Source: ARK-14 sp002899805 (GTDB lineage Archaea > Thermoproteota > Thermoprotei_A > Sulfolobales > Fervidicoccaceae). From it: a DNA stretch of 64,000 nucleotides. Positions 42,017 through 50,768 of the stretch are shown piece after piece. The stretch covers positions 15,631 through 79,630 of the forward strand of contig JBAMMC010000033.1 of the NCBI GenBank assembly GCA_039793985.1. The letters are read 5' to 3'. Below the pieces are notes generated by a model. That model was given only the letters and a program-made list of their open reading frames with translations. It did no database searches and had not been told where the DNA came from. Every line of letters starts with the position of its first letter. The first letter of the stretch is position 1. Both the position numbers and the translations under genes were made by a program.

Positions 42017-43329
42017 GTATGAAGCCCGGCAGGGGGCTGCTTCCTATAGCAATTTCCGTTCTTCTTTTATTGCCACTTCTATCGAGAGGAGACTTATTTG
42101 TCGATCTCCTGTTCTTTCTTCTGGTCTCGATTCTGATCTCATCTTTCTTACATGCGATATACCTGAAAAAAGCTGAATGTGTTATATTGGAAGACACGGA
42201 AAAAGTGAGAGAAGTCCTGGTAACAGAGGAGCTTCGAGAAACTCTGACCTTGAGTGGTTGTGGGCATATCTCGGAAATCTTGCTTCCCAGCTGGGCAAAA
42301 GCACAACGGGTTGAGGAAAGCGATGGCAAAGTTAACATACATGTTGTATATTCTTTTCCCTCCTCTGGTAAATATACTATGGGTAGCCTCAAGGTTTTAG
42401 TCTCATCCATCATTGATGTTCTGAGGATTGGGAAAGAAGTGAGTGTCAAGAGATCCTTCAAAGTAAGACCCGAATCTTCATTTTGGCTACTCAGGGCACT
42501 ATCCTTTCTTGGAATAGGAGCAACTAGAGGAAAAGAAGCAACAATGGGGGGTGAAGGAGGCTTCGTGTGGGGAGCTTTCTTCTCTTCTCTCATATTCGGA
42601 CGAAAAGGTGAGGAGTTCTTCGGAGTAAGGCCTATGCTCCCGGAAGATAACCCAAAAATGATCGACTGGAAGTCTTCGCTCAGATTGCTTCAGCTCTCCG
42701 TGAAAGAGTACAAGTCTTCTCCTCAAGATTTGGGAACCACAATTATAGCAGACTACAGATGTAGTGGTTCCAGGACTTGCGATTCAATAGCTTCATCATT
42801 GATTTCCCTAGGGCTTTTTCTCGCGGAATCAGGATACCCTTCTCCCCTTCTGCTCGAACTTCCCGAAAGGAGAACTCTGAAATTTTCAGACTCGAAAAAG
42901 TTGCTTTCGTACCTTCTCGAAAAAGTAATTGAAAGGAATTTAGTCTATTTAGATGAAGCAGAACTCTATGAGCTCACCGCCCCCATGACTTTGGAGGAAA
43001 TAAGAAAAATTCTCTCGGATCTTTACAAAGAAGGGATGCAAAAAGTTTACGGTAACCCATATCAATGGGAGAGTTTCGTTTCTCCAAGTCAGGTCATGGT
43101 CACCTCGATCCTGCATGACCCTCTGACTCCCATAGATATAGCTTCGGAATCATCGTCGAAAGGTTATGCTCTTAATATTATAGCGCCGAGCAAACCTTGG
43201 ATCGATGCTAGGGATCTGGAGGTGGCTTATATAGCCAAAAGAAGCTACGAGTTGACTGTGGAAAAGCTGAGATCGCTCGGAGCACGCGTTATCGAATGGA
43301 GGTGGAAAAAGAGTGAGATCCAGAATTGA
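42013..43329 (+). CDS. DUF58 family protein (VWA-like), MoxR partner
   Basis: About 436 residues. Two N-terminal membrane helices (about 10-48) are followed by a beta domain and then the DUF58 signature FGVRPMLPEDNPKMIDWKSS with LSVKEYKSS, matching RxYxPGDxxRxIxWKxSA. The C-terminal ~180 residues are alpha/beta, VWA-like, although the MIDAS serine pattern is not clear (IIADYRCSGS). DUF58 proteins are typical substrates of MoxR. It overlaps moxR at the start (TTG 42013; ATG 42019 also possible). Confidence 0.85.
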   Translation: MSMKPGRGLLPIAISVLLLLPLLSRGDLFVDLLFFLLVSILISSFLHAIYLKKAECVILEDTEKVREVLVTEELRETLTLSGCGHISEILLPSWAKAQRVEESDGKVNIHVVYSFPSSGKYTMGSLKVLVSSIIDVLRIGKEVSVKRSFKVRPESSFWLLRALSFLGIGATRGKEATMGGEGGFVWGAFFSSLIFGRKGEEFFGVRPMLPEDNPKMIDWKSSLRLLQLSVKEYKSSPQDLGTTIIADYRCSGSRTCDSIASSLISLGLFLAESGYPSPLLLELPERRTLKFSDSKKLLSYLLEKVIERNLVYLDEAELYELTAPMTLEEIRKILSDLYKEGMQKVYGNPYQWESFVSPSQVMVTSILHDPLTPIDIASESSSKGYALNIIAPSKPWIDARDLEVAYIAKRSYELTVEKLRSLGARVIEWRWKKSEIQN

Positions 43330-43732
43330 AGGGGTATTCCTTTTCGCTTTAATCATGACTTTGCTTCCATCGATTTCTGTTTCTGCTCAGGAAAACCCTC
43401 AGGATCCCTTTCCAGCCGTTCTGAACAAACTCGTTTATTTGAACTCTATGAATGTCAATGTGACATCTTTAGTAGATAATTTGAACAAGGCCCTTATTCT
43501 ATATCAGAATGGAAATATTTCCCAAGCTATTGAAATAATAAACCAGGTTGATAGTAACGCCACCTTATTGATGAACCAGGCAGAAAGCATACATTATAAA
43601 CATCTGGTTGAGAAGTATTCGGAAGTAGCGATTCTGCTCTCAATACCCATCGTAATATATTTCCTGCTTCCAAGAGCATATGCCTACTACTGGTTCGTTT
43701 CGAGAAAAAGATGGAAGGTGAGGGAGAAGTGA
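43313..43732 (+). CDS. Secreted, C-terminally membrane-anchored small protein, unknown
   Basis: 139 residues. There is a signal peptide (about 8-24, ending VSAQE), an Asn-rich helical ectodomain with NVNVTSLVDNLNKAL and NISQAIEIINQV (several N-glycosylation sequons), then a membrane helix (about 107-125) and a basic tail. The ectodomain resembles the helical segment of the large Ig-like protein of the same operon. GTG 43313 overlaps the DUF58 gene and has GGAGGTGG upstream. Confidence 0.65.
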   Translation: MRSRIEGVFLFALIMTLLPSISVSAQENPQDPFPAVLNKLVYLNSMNVNVTSLVDNLNKALILYQNGNISQAIEIINQVDSNATLLMNQAESIHYKHLVEKYSEVAILLSIPIVIYFLLPRAYAYYWFVSRKRWKVREK

Positions 43733-44229
43733 CTTTCCTCGACGATGAAGAAGTTTTTGCTGTTATAATAGCTATTGCAGTGGTTGGATCGGTTCTCGGA
43801 GCAGCCATGATACTGAGGTCCTCATCAGGGGAAAAGTTTGGAGCCATTGGGCTTCTGAATGATCAATGCAAGATCGGTAACTATCCTGCTGCAGCCGTAA
43901 ATGGGAGTGAAGTAAACCTGTGCCTCTTTGTCTATAATCATTACGGTGAACCGACTTACTTTAAAGTTGAGTACAAAATCGGTGACAATTCTACGCTACC
44001 AACCAACAGTACAGCTTCTCCCTTGCATGAGCTGAAGGAGTGGAGGGTAATATTGAATAACAATGAAAACGCTACTTTTCCCATAAGCGTACCTGTCTAT
44101 GCAGCTGTTGGAACGGGAGAAGAAAAAGCTCTCATCTTCGAGCTGTGGATTTACAACCTCAGCGATCAATCATGGGAGTATTCGGGTCTTTGGACAGATT
44201 TGTACATAAATATCACCGGGGTAAGATAG
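43729..44229 (+). CDS. DUF1616 C-terminal-like membrane protein
   Basis: About 166 residues. One membrane helix (about 10-30) is followed by an extracytoplasmic beta-sandwich, with FGAIGLLNDQCKIGNYPAAAV, NLCLFVYNHYGEPTYFKVEYKIGD (key: VYNHYGE) and NENATFPISVPV. This is the pattern of the C-terminal half of DUF1616, where a sugar- or pilin-like sandwich follows the membrane part. GTG 43729 follows GGTGAGGG and overlaps the upstream stop; ATG 43711 is possible. Confidence 0.68.
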   Translation: MTFLDDEEVFAVIIAIAVVGSVLGAAMILRSSSGEKFGAIGLLNDQCKIGNYPAAAVNGSEVNLCLFVYNHYGEPTYFKVEYKIGDNSTLPTNSTASPLHELKEWRVILNNNENATFPISVPVYAAVGTGEEKALIFELWIYNLSDQSWEYSGLWTDLYINITGVR

Positions 44230-44232
44230 AGG

Positions 44233-44811
44233 ATGGAGGAAACCTTAGAGGAATATGTAAAAAAGCTGGCTAAAGGGAAAAGGGCAGGCTACAGGGAGAT
44301 AAAGATCGTTATGGACAAAGTGAAAAGAGGAGAGCTTATGCTGGAGGATCCTATGCCTCCAGGAAACTTTCGAGAGTACCTTTTCACTCCTTCCTATTCC
44401 GCATGGTTGTGGACTTCTATAACTATACTCGTCATATCTCTATTCATTATAGCTTTGTCTTCCTTTCTCCAATTTCTGCTACCGCTAAGATACATCCTTG
44501 GAAGCATATTCGTTCTATTCTTGCCGGGCTATGCTCTCATAGAAGCTCTCTATCCTCTCGAAACCGACCTTTCCCCACTGGAAAGGTTAGCGCTCAGCAT
44601 CGGTTTATCTCTAGCTTTAGTCCCTCTACTTGGTTTACTGTTGAACTATACACCTTGGGGGATCAGATTAAATCCCGTAGCAATATCTCTCTCTCTTCTG
44701 ACTCTATTGATGCTCCTAGTTGCTTCCTGGAGGAAGTATTCAGCTCTGCGCATACTTTATGCGGGTGAAGACAAAAAGAAGAATTCAGCTTTCTCTCAGC
44801 TCTCTGGATAG
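44233..44811 (+). CDS. DUF1616 N-terminal-like membrane protein
   Basis: 192 residues. A cytoplasmic N-terminus (EYVKKLAKGKRAGYREIKIVM) precedes four membrane helices with FVLFLPGYALIEALYP and DLSPLERLALSIGLSLAL, the conserved core of DUF1616, whose full-length members join this and the preceding protein's domain in one chain. Here the two halves are separate genes in reversed order. It is the last gene of the operon; its end overlaps the convergent GT2 gene by 27 bases. Confidence 0.78.
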   Translation: MEETLEEYVKKLAKGKRAGYREIKIVMDKVKRGELMLEDPMPPGNFREYLFTPSYSAWLWTSITILVISLFIIALSSFLQFLLPLRYILGSIFVLFLPGYALIEALYPLETDLSPLERLALSIGLSLALVPLLGLLLNYTPWGIRLNPVAISLSLLTLLMLLVASWRKYSALRILYAGEDKKKNSAFSQLSG

Positions 44812-45699
44812 GCTCTCAATCATCTTCTTTAGCCTTATTTCCATCCTCTTCAGGTAGAGCGAAAGTATGCCTAACAAAAAGGCAATGAAGCCTGATGATG
44901 TCATAGTTATTGCTGCTATACCTTTTACGTAGTAATTGATATCGTATAGAAAATAATAGTAGGCTACATAGACACCGAGCAAAATTCCTGGAATAAGGAG
45001 AACGCTGGAAAGGAAAAAGATGAACGAAACAGGGCTATATCTCCAGGCTAATCTAATTATGTCTCTACCTATTAATATCCCATGCCATACTTTCAGCTTC
45101 TTCTCGCCTAGCCTGCTTCTATATTCGATTGGAACCTCACAAACTTTCTCTCCAACACCGGTGAAATAGGAAACTAGCTCTGCCTCAATGCTGAAGCCTT
45201 TCATTTCGAAAAGAGAGCCCTTCAGCCTTTCCCTATCAATTAGATACATTCCAGTGAGGATATCATTGAGCCCTACGCCAAAGTAAAAGTTGAAGATTTT
45301 GTTCAAAATCCAATTGCCGAATCTGTTCAAGATCCCTATATTTTCTCTACCCTCTCTTCTCACTCCCAAAACAAGTCCGCAGTCTTCCTTCCTCGCTTTC
45401 TCTAAAAGCTCTGGGATGTGCTTAGCTGGATAAGTTCCATCTCCATCCATGACTAATGCGTACTTAGTATCGGCTTCTTCGAGCCCTAGTTTAACAGCAT
45501 CAGCCTTACCATCTCCTTTTTGCTGAATAACTTTTGCTCCTAGCTCTTTTGCGAGCTCGGGAGTCCCATCTTTGCTATTCCCATCTACTACAATTATTCT
45601 GTCGGGCTCTATACCAACTCCCTTGACCTCTTCAATAACTCTGGATATCCCTTCTCTCTCGTTCTTTGTCGGTATTATAACTGTAACTTCGTCGAGCAC
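44785..45699 (-). CDS. GT2 family polyprenyl-phosphate glycosyltransferase
   Basis: 304 residues. GT-A domain with VTVIIPTKNEREGI at the start, VVDGNSKDGT and the DxD-type VMDGDGTYPAKHI, like dolichyl-phosphate mannose/glucose synthases. Two C-terminal membrane helices (about 220-245 and 260-283) anchor it. It would load a sugar onto a polyprenyl phosphate for later GT-C transfer. GTG 45699 has GGGAG upstream, and AAATATTTTTTAAA at about 45725-45745 is a likely promoter, separating it from the ABC genes upstream on the same strand. Confidence 0.88.
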   Translation of the reverse strand: MLDEVTVIIPTKNEREGISRVIEEVKGVGIEPDRIIVVDGNSKDGTPELAKELGAKVIQQKGDGKADAVKLGLEEADTKYALVMDGDGTYPAKHIPELLEKARKEDCGLVLGVRREGRENIGILNRFGNWILNKIFNFYFGVGLNDILTGMYLIDRERLKGSLFEMKGFSIEAELVSYFTGVGEKVCEVPIEYRSRLGEKKLKVWHGILIGRDIIRLAWRYSPVSFIFFLSSVLLIPGILLGVYVAYYYFLYDINYYVKGIAAITMTSSGFIAFLLGILSLYLKRMEIRLKKMIESLSRELRES

Positions 45700-45750
45700 G
45701 TCTTCCGCTCCCCATTTCTCTATAGATTTAAAAAATATTTATGTTTCTTT

Positions 45751-46416
45751 CTACTTTTTCTCCAATTTTCCCTTCTCGAGATGGTATTCTTCCCATCCAG
45801 CTTTTCCAGAACCCTCGAGCTCAGTAGTTGATATTATGATCCCCGCATGGTTCTTCGTCATATAGGACTCTAGAACTTCGAACACTCTATCCGAATTGTC
45901 TTCATCTAAGAAGCTAGTAGGCTCATCGGCAATTATCACTTTCGGATTAGAAATAAGAGCTCTCGCTATAAGAGCTCTCTGCTTTTGTCCTCCCGAAAGT
46001 TCTTTAGGCCTTCTCTCCGCCAGCGATGCGATACCAAGCGACTCCATGAGTTCTCTTGCCCTCTCATCCGCTTCATCTTCTTTCCATTTCCTGACTATAA
46101 GTGGAAGGACGATATTTTCCCTTATGCTGAGGTCATCGATTAAATCGGGGAATTGGGGGATATAAGAAATCTCTCTTCTCAACTCATCGCGTTTTTTGGG
46201 ATTTTCTTTCCAGACGTCTACACCCCTGTATATAACCTCACCACCAAGTGGTCTTTTCAGTAGTGCTGCGATCTTCAAAAGTGTGGTCTTCCCCACTCCA
46301 CTTCTACCGCGTACTACTACTGCCTTCCCTTCTTCGAGAGAGAGATTTACTCTCTCGAGAACTATCTCCTTCCCATATTTCGAAGTTACACCTACCAATT
46401 CAAGAAGTTTTTCCAA
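45751..46416 (-). CDS. ABC ATPase, LolD/MacB type
   Basis: 221 residues. Walker A GRSGVGKTT (about 38-46), signature LSGGQKQRALIARAL and Walker B VIIADEPTSFLD are present. Its short length and Q-loop YIPQFPDL fit the LolD/FtsE group, which works with FtsX-fold permeases, and two such permeases are encoded just upstream. The switch residue region reads ISTTELE instead of the usual xTH/SH, so the catalytic His is missing or displaced. TTG 46416 follows GGTGAG and overlaps the upstream gene by 17 bases. Confidence 0.88.
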   Translation of the reverse strand: MEKLLELVGVTSKYGKEIVLERVNLSLEEGKAVVVRGRSGVGKTTLLKIAALLKRPLGGEVIYRGVDVWKENPKKRDELRREISYIPQFPDLIDDLSIRENIVLPLIVRKWKEDEADERARELMESLGIASLAERRPKELSGGQKQRALIARALISNPKVIIADEPTSFLDEDNSDRVFEVLESYMTKNHAGIIISTTELEGSGKAGWEEYHLEKGKLEKK

Positions 46417-47944
46417 CGAATAAACTCACCCCTCCATTTGAATAGACGAGAGAGGAACTAGAGCTCAACTTCGCTAAAATTTGGTCCCCTATCCTCAGAG
46501 TTTTGCCAGTATCCAAAAGCATTCCTCTTTCCGTCATGTAAACTGAAATCAAAATATTCCCTCCAGTGGTGAGATTCCAGGTAGAAGTCCGAATACCGAG
46601 AAATGAGTTAAATAAGTAACTCATCTTAACATCGGTACTTACACACTGTAAACCTATGTTTCGGAGCTGTTGACCAGAGGTGAGCTCGCTTTCACTGAAA
46701 GTCCAAAATCCACCGGGAGATTCGGCTATTCCAAGCTGAACTGAAAAAAACGTAAAAAGCATGATTATGCTATAACAAAGCACCAACAAGAAAATTACCT
46801 TTTTCTCATTCTTTCCAAGTCCGGCAACAAGCGCTATAGCTAGTGGTATTATGAGGAATGTGGACAGCCTGCCAAGCAAGTCCACTTTAATGGGGATATT
46901 TTCATAAATTGTGAAGATCATGATGGACCCCACTGCCGAAAAAAGTAACCAGGGGATCATCCCTTCTATATTCTGAGAATAACTGAGAGCTGAAGCTAAA
47001 AACAAGAGAGAAAATGAGAGCGAAATAGCGTACCAAGTCCATTCTTCCCCAAAGAATCCCAAGTCATTAGATAAGTATACTGATAAGATTGAAAGAGGTA
47101 TTGCTGTGAAAGCAGCAGGCTTGAAGAACCTCAATAATTTTTCGCTTTTTTCAAATGAGCTGTAGAGAATAACAGTCAACAAGGAAAATAGGGTTGTCCA
47201 CGTAACAAGCGATGCTCCTAGATAAAAGCTTGCCACACTAAGCGTGCTCAATCTTCCCAGAAAGAAATATTGAAGAAAAGCAGGCAAAAGTGAGATGGCA
47301 AGAAGTATCGAGAAGCGAAGAGGATCTATCGGTCTGTATTGGAGAAGCGAAATGAGGCTCCAGGAAAAGATCGCCCATAATGACACGATGAGAACCAGAG
47401 TAGTTAAATGATGAGTTATAGCTAGAGCAGATGAAGATAGTAAAGCTATGAAGTAGCTCATATTGTCTCCCTTTTCCTTAAGCACTGCATAGAGGGCTGT
47501 GCCAAACAAAGGATATGCCACTCCTTCCTTCACGAGACCAATGCTCATTAAGATCATACTTGTTGTGGTTCCCACTACTAAAGCTATAGTTAAGGTGCTG
47601 TGCTTCCTATAAAGGCTAGCTGAGATAGCTGAAAGTATCAGAATAAAATCAATGAATGAAATTATTGGGAAGAGAGAAGCTGAAATCAAGATGTTTAATC
47701 CACTACTCAGAGAGAAGATGGAAGCTGAAATACTTGCCCCTGGCCAAAAGTTATTGTAACCATCGAATTCTCCGCTGAAAAGGCTTATTGGAGATCTCTC
47801 TGTGAAGACATATGCGTCTCGTACGACACCTGCTGAGTCAATAGAAAGAGAGAACCCGTGCTCTATGAAGGGAATTGCTCTTATCAGCAAGATAAAGGAT
47901 ATGATTGCCACAGTGAATATGAATTCAGTCCTCTTCATAGGCAT
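46400..47944 (-). CDS. Large polytopic membrane protein inside the ABC operon
   Basis: 514 residues with about 11-12 hydrophobic helices, beginning at about 8-25, and a short extracytoplasmic C-terminal domain (about 415-514). The first outer loop contains SIDSAGVVRDAY and FWPGAS; an acidic residue there is reminiscent of GT-C glycosyltransferases, but no diagnostic motif is firm. ATG 47944 has GGTGA. It overlaps both neighbours and so is translationally coupled to the FtsX-like permeases and the ATPase. It may be a glycosyltransferase or a flippase-like partner. Confidence 0.65.
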   Translation of the reverse strand: MPMKRTEFIFTVAIISFILLIRAIPFIEHGFSLSIDSAGVVRDAYVFTERSPISLFSGEFDGYNNFWPGASISASIFSLSSGLNILISASLFPIISFIDFILILSAISASLYRKHSTLTIALVVGTTTSMILMSIGLVKEGVAYPLFGTALYAVLKEKGDNMSYFIALLSSSALAITHHLTTLVLIVSLWAIFSWSLISLLQYRPIDPLRFSILLAISLLPAFLQYFFLGRLSTLSVASFYLGASLVTWTTLFSLLTVILYSSFEKSEKLLRFFKPAAFTAIPLSILSVYLSNDLGFFGEEWTWYAISLSFSLLFLASALSYSQNIEGMIPWLLFSAVGSIMIFTIYENIPIKVDLLGRLSTFLIIPLAIALVAGLGKNEKKVIFLLVLCYSIIMLFTFFSVQLGIAESPGGFWTFSESELTSGQQLRNIGLQCVSTDVKMSYLFNSFLGIRTSTWNLTTGGNILISVYMTERGMLLDTGKTLRIGDQILAKLSSSSSLVYSNGGVSLFVGKTS

Positions 47945-49088
47945 TACTCTTCACCTTCTTCCAAACTGAAAACAATAAGGTGAGTATCAGTAAAATTTCG
48001 TAGAGCAAAGCATAGCCAAGGTTTATATCAGCCTGTAGAGAGTGAAAGAGGAAAGTCAGCCTGAAAAGTCCGAAGCTATGTAAGATAAAAAAAGCAACTG
48101 TACCGAGCAATGAGGATGCTAATGCTTCTACTATCTTCATAGCAATGATTGCTCTAGTCACTTCTCTTCTAGGCAAGCCCAATCTCCAAAGCAATGTTAT
48201 TCGGGGCATCTGGGCATTAATGATTGCGCCTGAGGCAGAGTAAACTGCCGCAGCCGAGAGGAGTAAAGATGCCAAGAGAGCCGAAAATAGTGAAGCTCTC
48301 TCTACGGATTCCATGTTCTTTGAAAGTTTGGTCGAATAGCCTGAAAGTGATGTCGATAGTTGTGAGTTTCTAACAAGCGAGAGTAGCCAGGCTGGAATAT
48401 TGATTGTTCCCTCTCTTCCTTCTTTAATATTGCCCAAAGAAGATAAGAGTTCCATGTCTTGGTTGCTTTCAGGAAGAACCCTCACAAAGGAGATATAGTT
48501 CCCTCCAAAACCCCTGAGGAACCTGGCATCTTCTAATCCAACTATCACTTCGTCTGAAATGACTTCACCCTTCACAACTGCTGAAACTTTGAAGGTTAAG
48601 CTTTTGTTCGATATAAGGCTGAAAAGGGTTATCGTCTGCCCGGGTCTGATATTGAGCTTCTCAGCTAGCTCATATCCCACAATTGCATTGGACTGGCTCA
48701 AATTGAGTGACCCTTGGATAACTTGTAACTTTGTCATATTCAGAAAACTCGGCAGAATAACTCCCCTTGCGAGAACCACTTCATCATTGATGCTCGCAAG
48801 AACGCAGATTTCGGGGCTGAGCTTCATAGAAGACGCATTTTCTAGAAATGTATAGACTCCTGAAGGTATTGCTCCCGTAAAAATCAGAGAGCTGGAAGGG
48901 CTATACACTATGTAATCAGGATCACTAATTTTGGCAATTTTTATTGGTGCTTCAAAAATAGTATAAGAGAATGAAATGAGGACTGCTGAGAGCACTATCA
49001 AGGCCGAAAGAAAGAGCACTTCTAGAAGCAAGTATTTTATCCCTAGTGACTTGGCTATTTTTCTAAACAATTCTCTCAGCCGCCTCAC
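47925..49088 (-). CDS. FtsX/LolC-type ABC permease subunit
   Basis: 387 residues. One N-terminal membrane helix (about 22-45) is followed by a large extracytoplasmic MacB-like domain (about 50-235), with IVGYELAEKLNIRPGQTITLF, a typical MacB_PCD stretch. Three C-terminal helices complete the FtsX layout. GTG 49088 is the first start but has no clear Shine-Dalgarno; TTG 49070 is an alternative. It should pair with the 292-residue protein upstream to form the membrane part of the exporter. Confidence 0.75.
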   Translation of the reverse strand: MRRLRELFRKIAKSLGIKYLLLEVLFLSALIVLSAVLISFSYTIFEAPIKIAKISDPDYIVYSPSSSLIFTGAIPSGVYTFLENASSMKLSPEICVLASINDEVVLARGVILPSFLNMTKLQVIQGSLNLSQSNAIVGYELAEKLNIRPGQTITLFSLISNKSLTFKVSAVVKGEVISDEVIVGLEDARFLRGFGGNYISFVRVLPESNQDMELLSSLGNIKEGREGTINIPAWLLSLVRNSQLSTSLSGYSTKLSKNMESVERASLFSALLASLLLSAAAVYSASGAIINAQMPRITLLWRLGLPRREVTRAIIAMKIVEALASSLLGTVAFFILHSFGLFRLTFLFHSLQADINLGYALLYEILLILTLLFSVWKKVKSNAYEED

Positions 49089-49941
49089 TTTTTCGAATAG
49101 CTAGAGTATAAGAAGGCGCTACTATTGCTAAGGTAATGACCAAGGAGGAAAGAACAAAGACATCAATAGCTTGCTCTGGGATTAAAGATGGAGGAAGTGG
49201 TGAAAACCCCACAATCATCTCGATTATGAAAGAAGTGGCCCTCAGAGATAGGAGACCTACTGCCATTCCAAAGAGGTTTGAAAGAAAAGAAAGAATGACA
49301 GAAGCTTTTATAACTTCAATGAATAGGATTCTCGAAGTTGCACCGGAATGAAAGACGTATTCCAGAGATCTTCTTAGCTGTTCAATATGTCTAATAACCA
49401 TTGAAAATACGCTTAGAAATGTTATGGAAATAGAAGCTGCTATCCAATAGTTAGAGAACATGTTGATCTCTCCTAATATTGAAACAGCTATGAGCTCTTC
49501 TGAGTTCTTTTCTACCAATGTAGAATTGCAAGAAGGAGAGAGAAAATAACCATATGAAGCATTCGATCCAGTGAAGCCAAGTACTTCTGCCTCTGAAACC
49601 TTATTTACCCAACCGACTTCAACAGTGGAAGAATTATGAATGAGCGTTTTAAAATAATCAGGAAGGTATAAGCCTTCCTTCGTAGATGGAATGCAAAATA
49701 GCGATACCTCCCCTTTTCCTGAAATATCTGCTAAAATCGGGACTTCATAGCTTAAGTTTCCTGTTTGTGAAGCTAAATTGAGCAATGAAGAAAAAGCGCT
49801 TGAGAGAGAGGAAAAAGCGAAAGCAATTGCAATACATATAGAAGCAATGAGGACGATTTGCCATCCATTCAATCCAGAGATCACTGCTCTGAGAGGAGCA
49901 TTACTAGAACCACCGAACCTATTTCTCTCTTTTCCTGTCAA
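49063..49941 (-). CDS. FtsX-like ABC permease partner subunit
   Basis: 292 residues. It has an N-terminal helix (about 28-50), an extracytoplasmic domain (about 55-155) and three C-terminal helices; RRSLEYVFHSGATSRILFIEVIK between them matches the cytoplasmic coupling helix of FtsX/MacB permeases. TTG 49941 has GGATGG upstream. It is the first gene of the leftward ABC operon and lies next to repeat element C, in which the promoter region may be embedded. Confidence 0.72.
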   Translation of the reverse strand: MTGKERNRFGGSSNAPLRAVISGLNGWQIVLIASICIAIAFAFSSLSSAFSSLLNLASQTGNLSYEVPILADISGKGEVSLFCIPSTKEGLYLPDYFKTLIHNSSTVEVGWVNKVSEAEVLGFTGSNASYGYFLSPSCNSTLVEKNSEELIAVSILGEINMFSNYWIAASISITFLSVFSMVIRHIEQLRRSLEYVFHSGATSRILFIEVIKASVILSFLSNLFGMAVGLLSLRATSFIIEMIVGFSPLPPSLIPEQAIDVFVLSSLVITLAIVAPSYTLAIRKSEAAERIV

Positions 49942-50030
49942 AAATCCATCCCCAACGAATTATTTCTGTTCCCATTACAACTTAGATATTAAGATTAAAT
50001 TGAAACAAAAGGATATTTATTTGAGATTGC

Positions 50031-50170
50031 GAACTACCCCGCTCTTGCGGATGAGGCATCCCCACTTTGCGGGGAGGTTTTCCTGCTTCTTCCAGGAAGC
50101 TTACTATGCACAATCCACCTCCTCCCTCACGGAATGGGGCTTTTGCCTCCTTAACCTCCGATAGGTTAAA
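50031..50170 (+). repeat. Palindromic non-coding element C (IS200/IS605 end-like)
   Basis: It starts GAACTACCCC and ends CGATAGGTTAAA, as element A at 13412-13467 does. Three hairpins are visible: CCGC/GCGG followed by CCCC/GGGG, TTCCTG.../CAGGAA (about 50080-50097), and TTAACC/GGTTAA at the end. Compared with A it has about 80 extra internal bases. No transposase gene is attached. Clustered hairpins in single-strand-like polarity suggest a relic of an IS200/IS605-type right end or guide RNA, or a miniature derivative of one (inference). Confidence 0.6.
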
Positions 50171-50236
50171 TAGTTGAATGTTAAACAATAAATATTATAA
50201 CATTACAACTTGAAGATAGATTTGAGGTATGTGGTG

Positions 50237-50530
50237 ATGGCAAGAGATAAAGCGATTGGAGGATTGCTCTTAATAGCTTCGCTTGTAATAATTGTCCTAT
50301 ATGCTTATTTTGTATTCTTTACGTCATACGATTTGATCCTATTAAAGCTGACAGGATTCATAGCAGTAGCTGGAGTATTTGGAATCTTATCGTGGATCGG
50401 TTATACATTAGCCACTACTCCACCCCCCAAGCCAATAGAAGAGATCGAAAAAGAAATTGAAAGTGAACTAAAGAAGTTGGATGAAGAGAGTAAAACCAGT
50501 ACTCAAGAAAGTTCTGATAAAAGCCAATAA
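50237..50530 (+). CDS. Small two-helix membrane protein with charged tail
   Basis: 97 residues. Two membrane helices (about 8-28 and 36-57) are followed by a proline stretch (TTPPPKP) and a strongly acidic/basic helix with EEIEKEIESELKKLDEE, then a Ser/Thr tail. No family is recognised. ATG 50237 is preferred over TTG 50210 because AATATTATAACATT (about 50189-50202) looks like its TATA box and GAGGT lies upstream. It is followed by about 240 bases without a gene. Confidence 0.6.
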   Translation: MARDKAIGGLLLIASLVIIVLYAYFVFFTSYDLILLKLTGFIAVAGVFGILSWIGYTLATTPPPKPIEEIEKEIESELKKLDEESKTSTQESSDKSQ

Positions 50531-50768
50531 TTCATTAGGTTTTTTGAGAGCAAATTCCGATTTCTGTTTTTCTTAGAATGCATTACTGAATTATTCTTCA
50601 TTCTGGGATTATCTTCCGAGCATTTCATAGGTTCCTCCAATTTCAATGATGGGTTTCTCTGAAGTTGGAGTTGCGATCTTCTTCATTCGCTCTCTCGAGA
50701 GAGACTTTCATTTTCGGTTTTTTCCATCCTTGCTTCAAAAGCGAAACTTTCTGTTTTGTAAAGTCTAG

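Noticed and set aside
50560..50768. C/D box sRNA candidate (AATGATGG ... CTGA)
   Set aside because: C box has a mismatch and the spacing to the CTGA is too short for a guide; no second box pair found.
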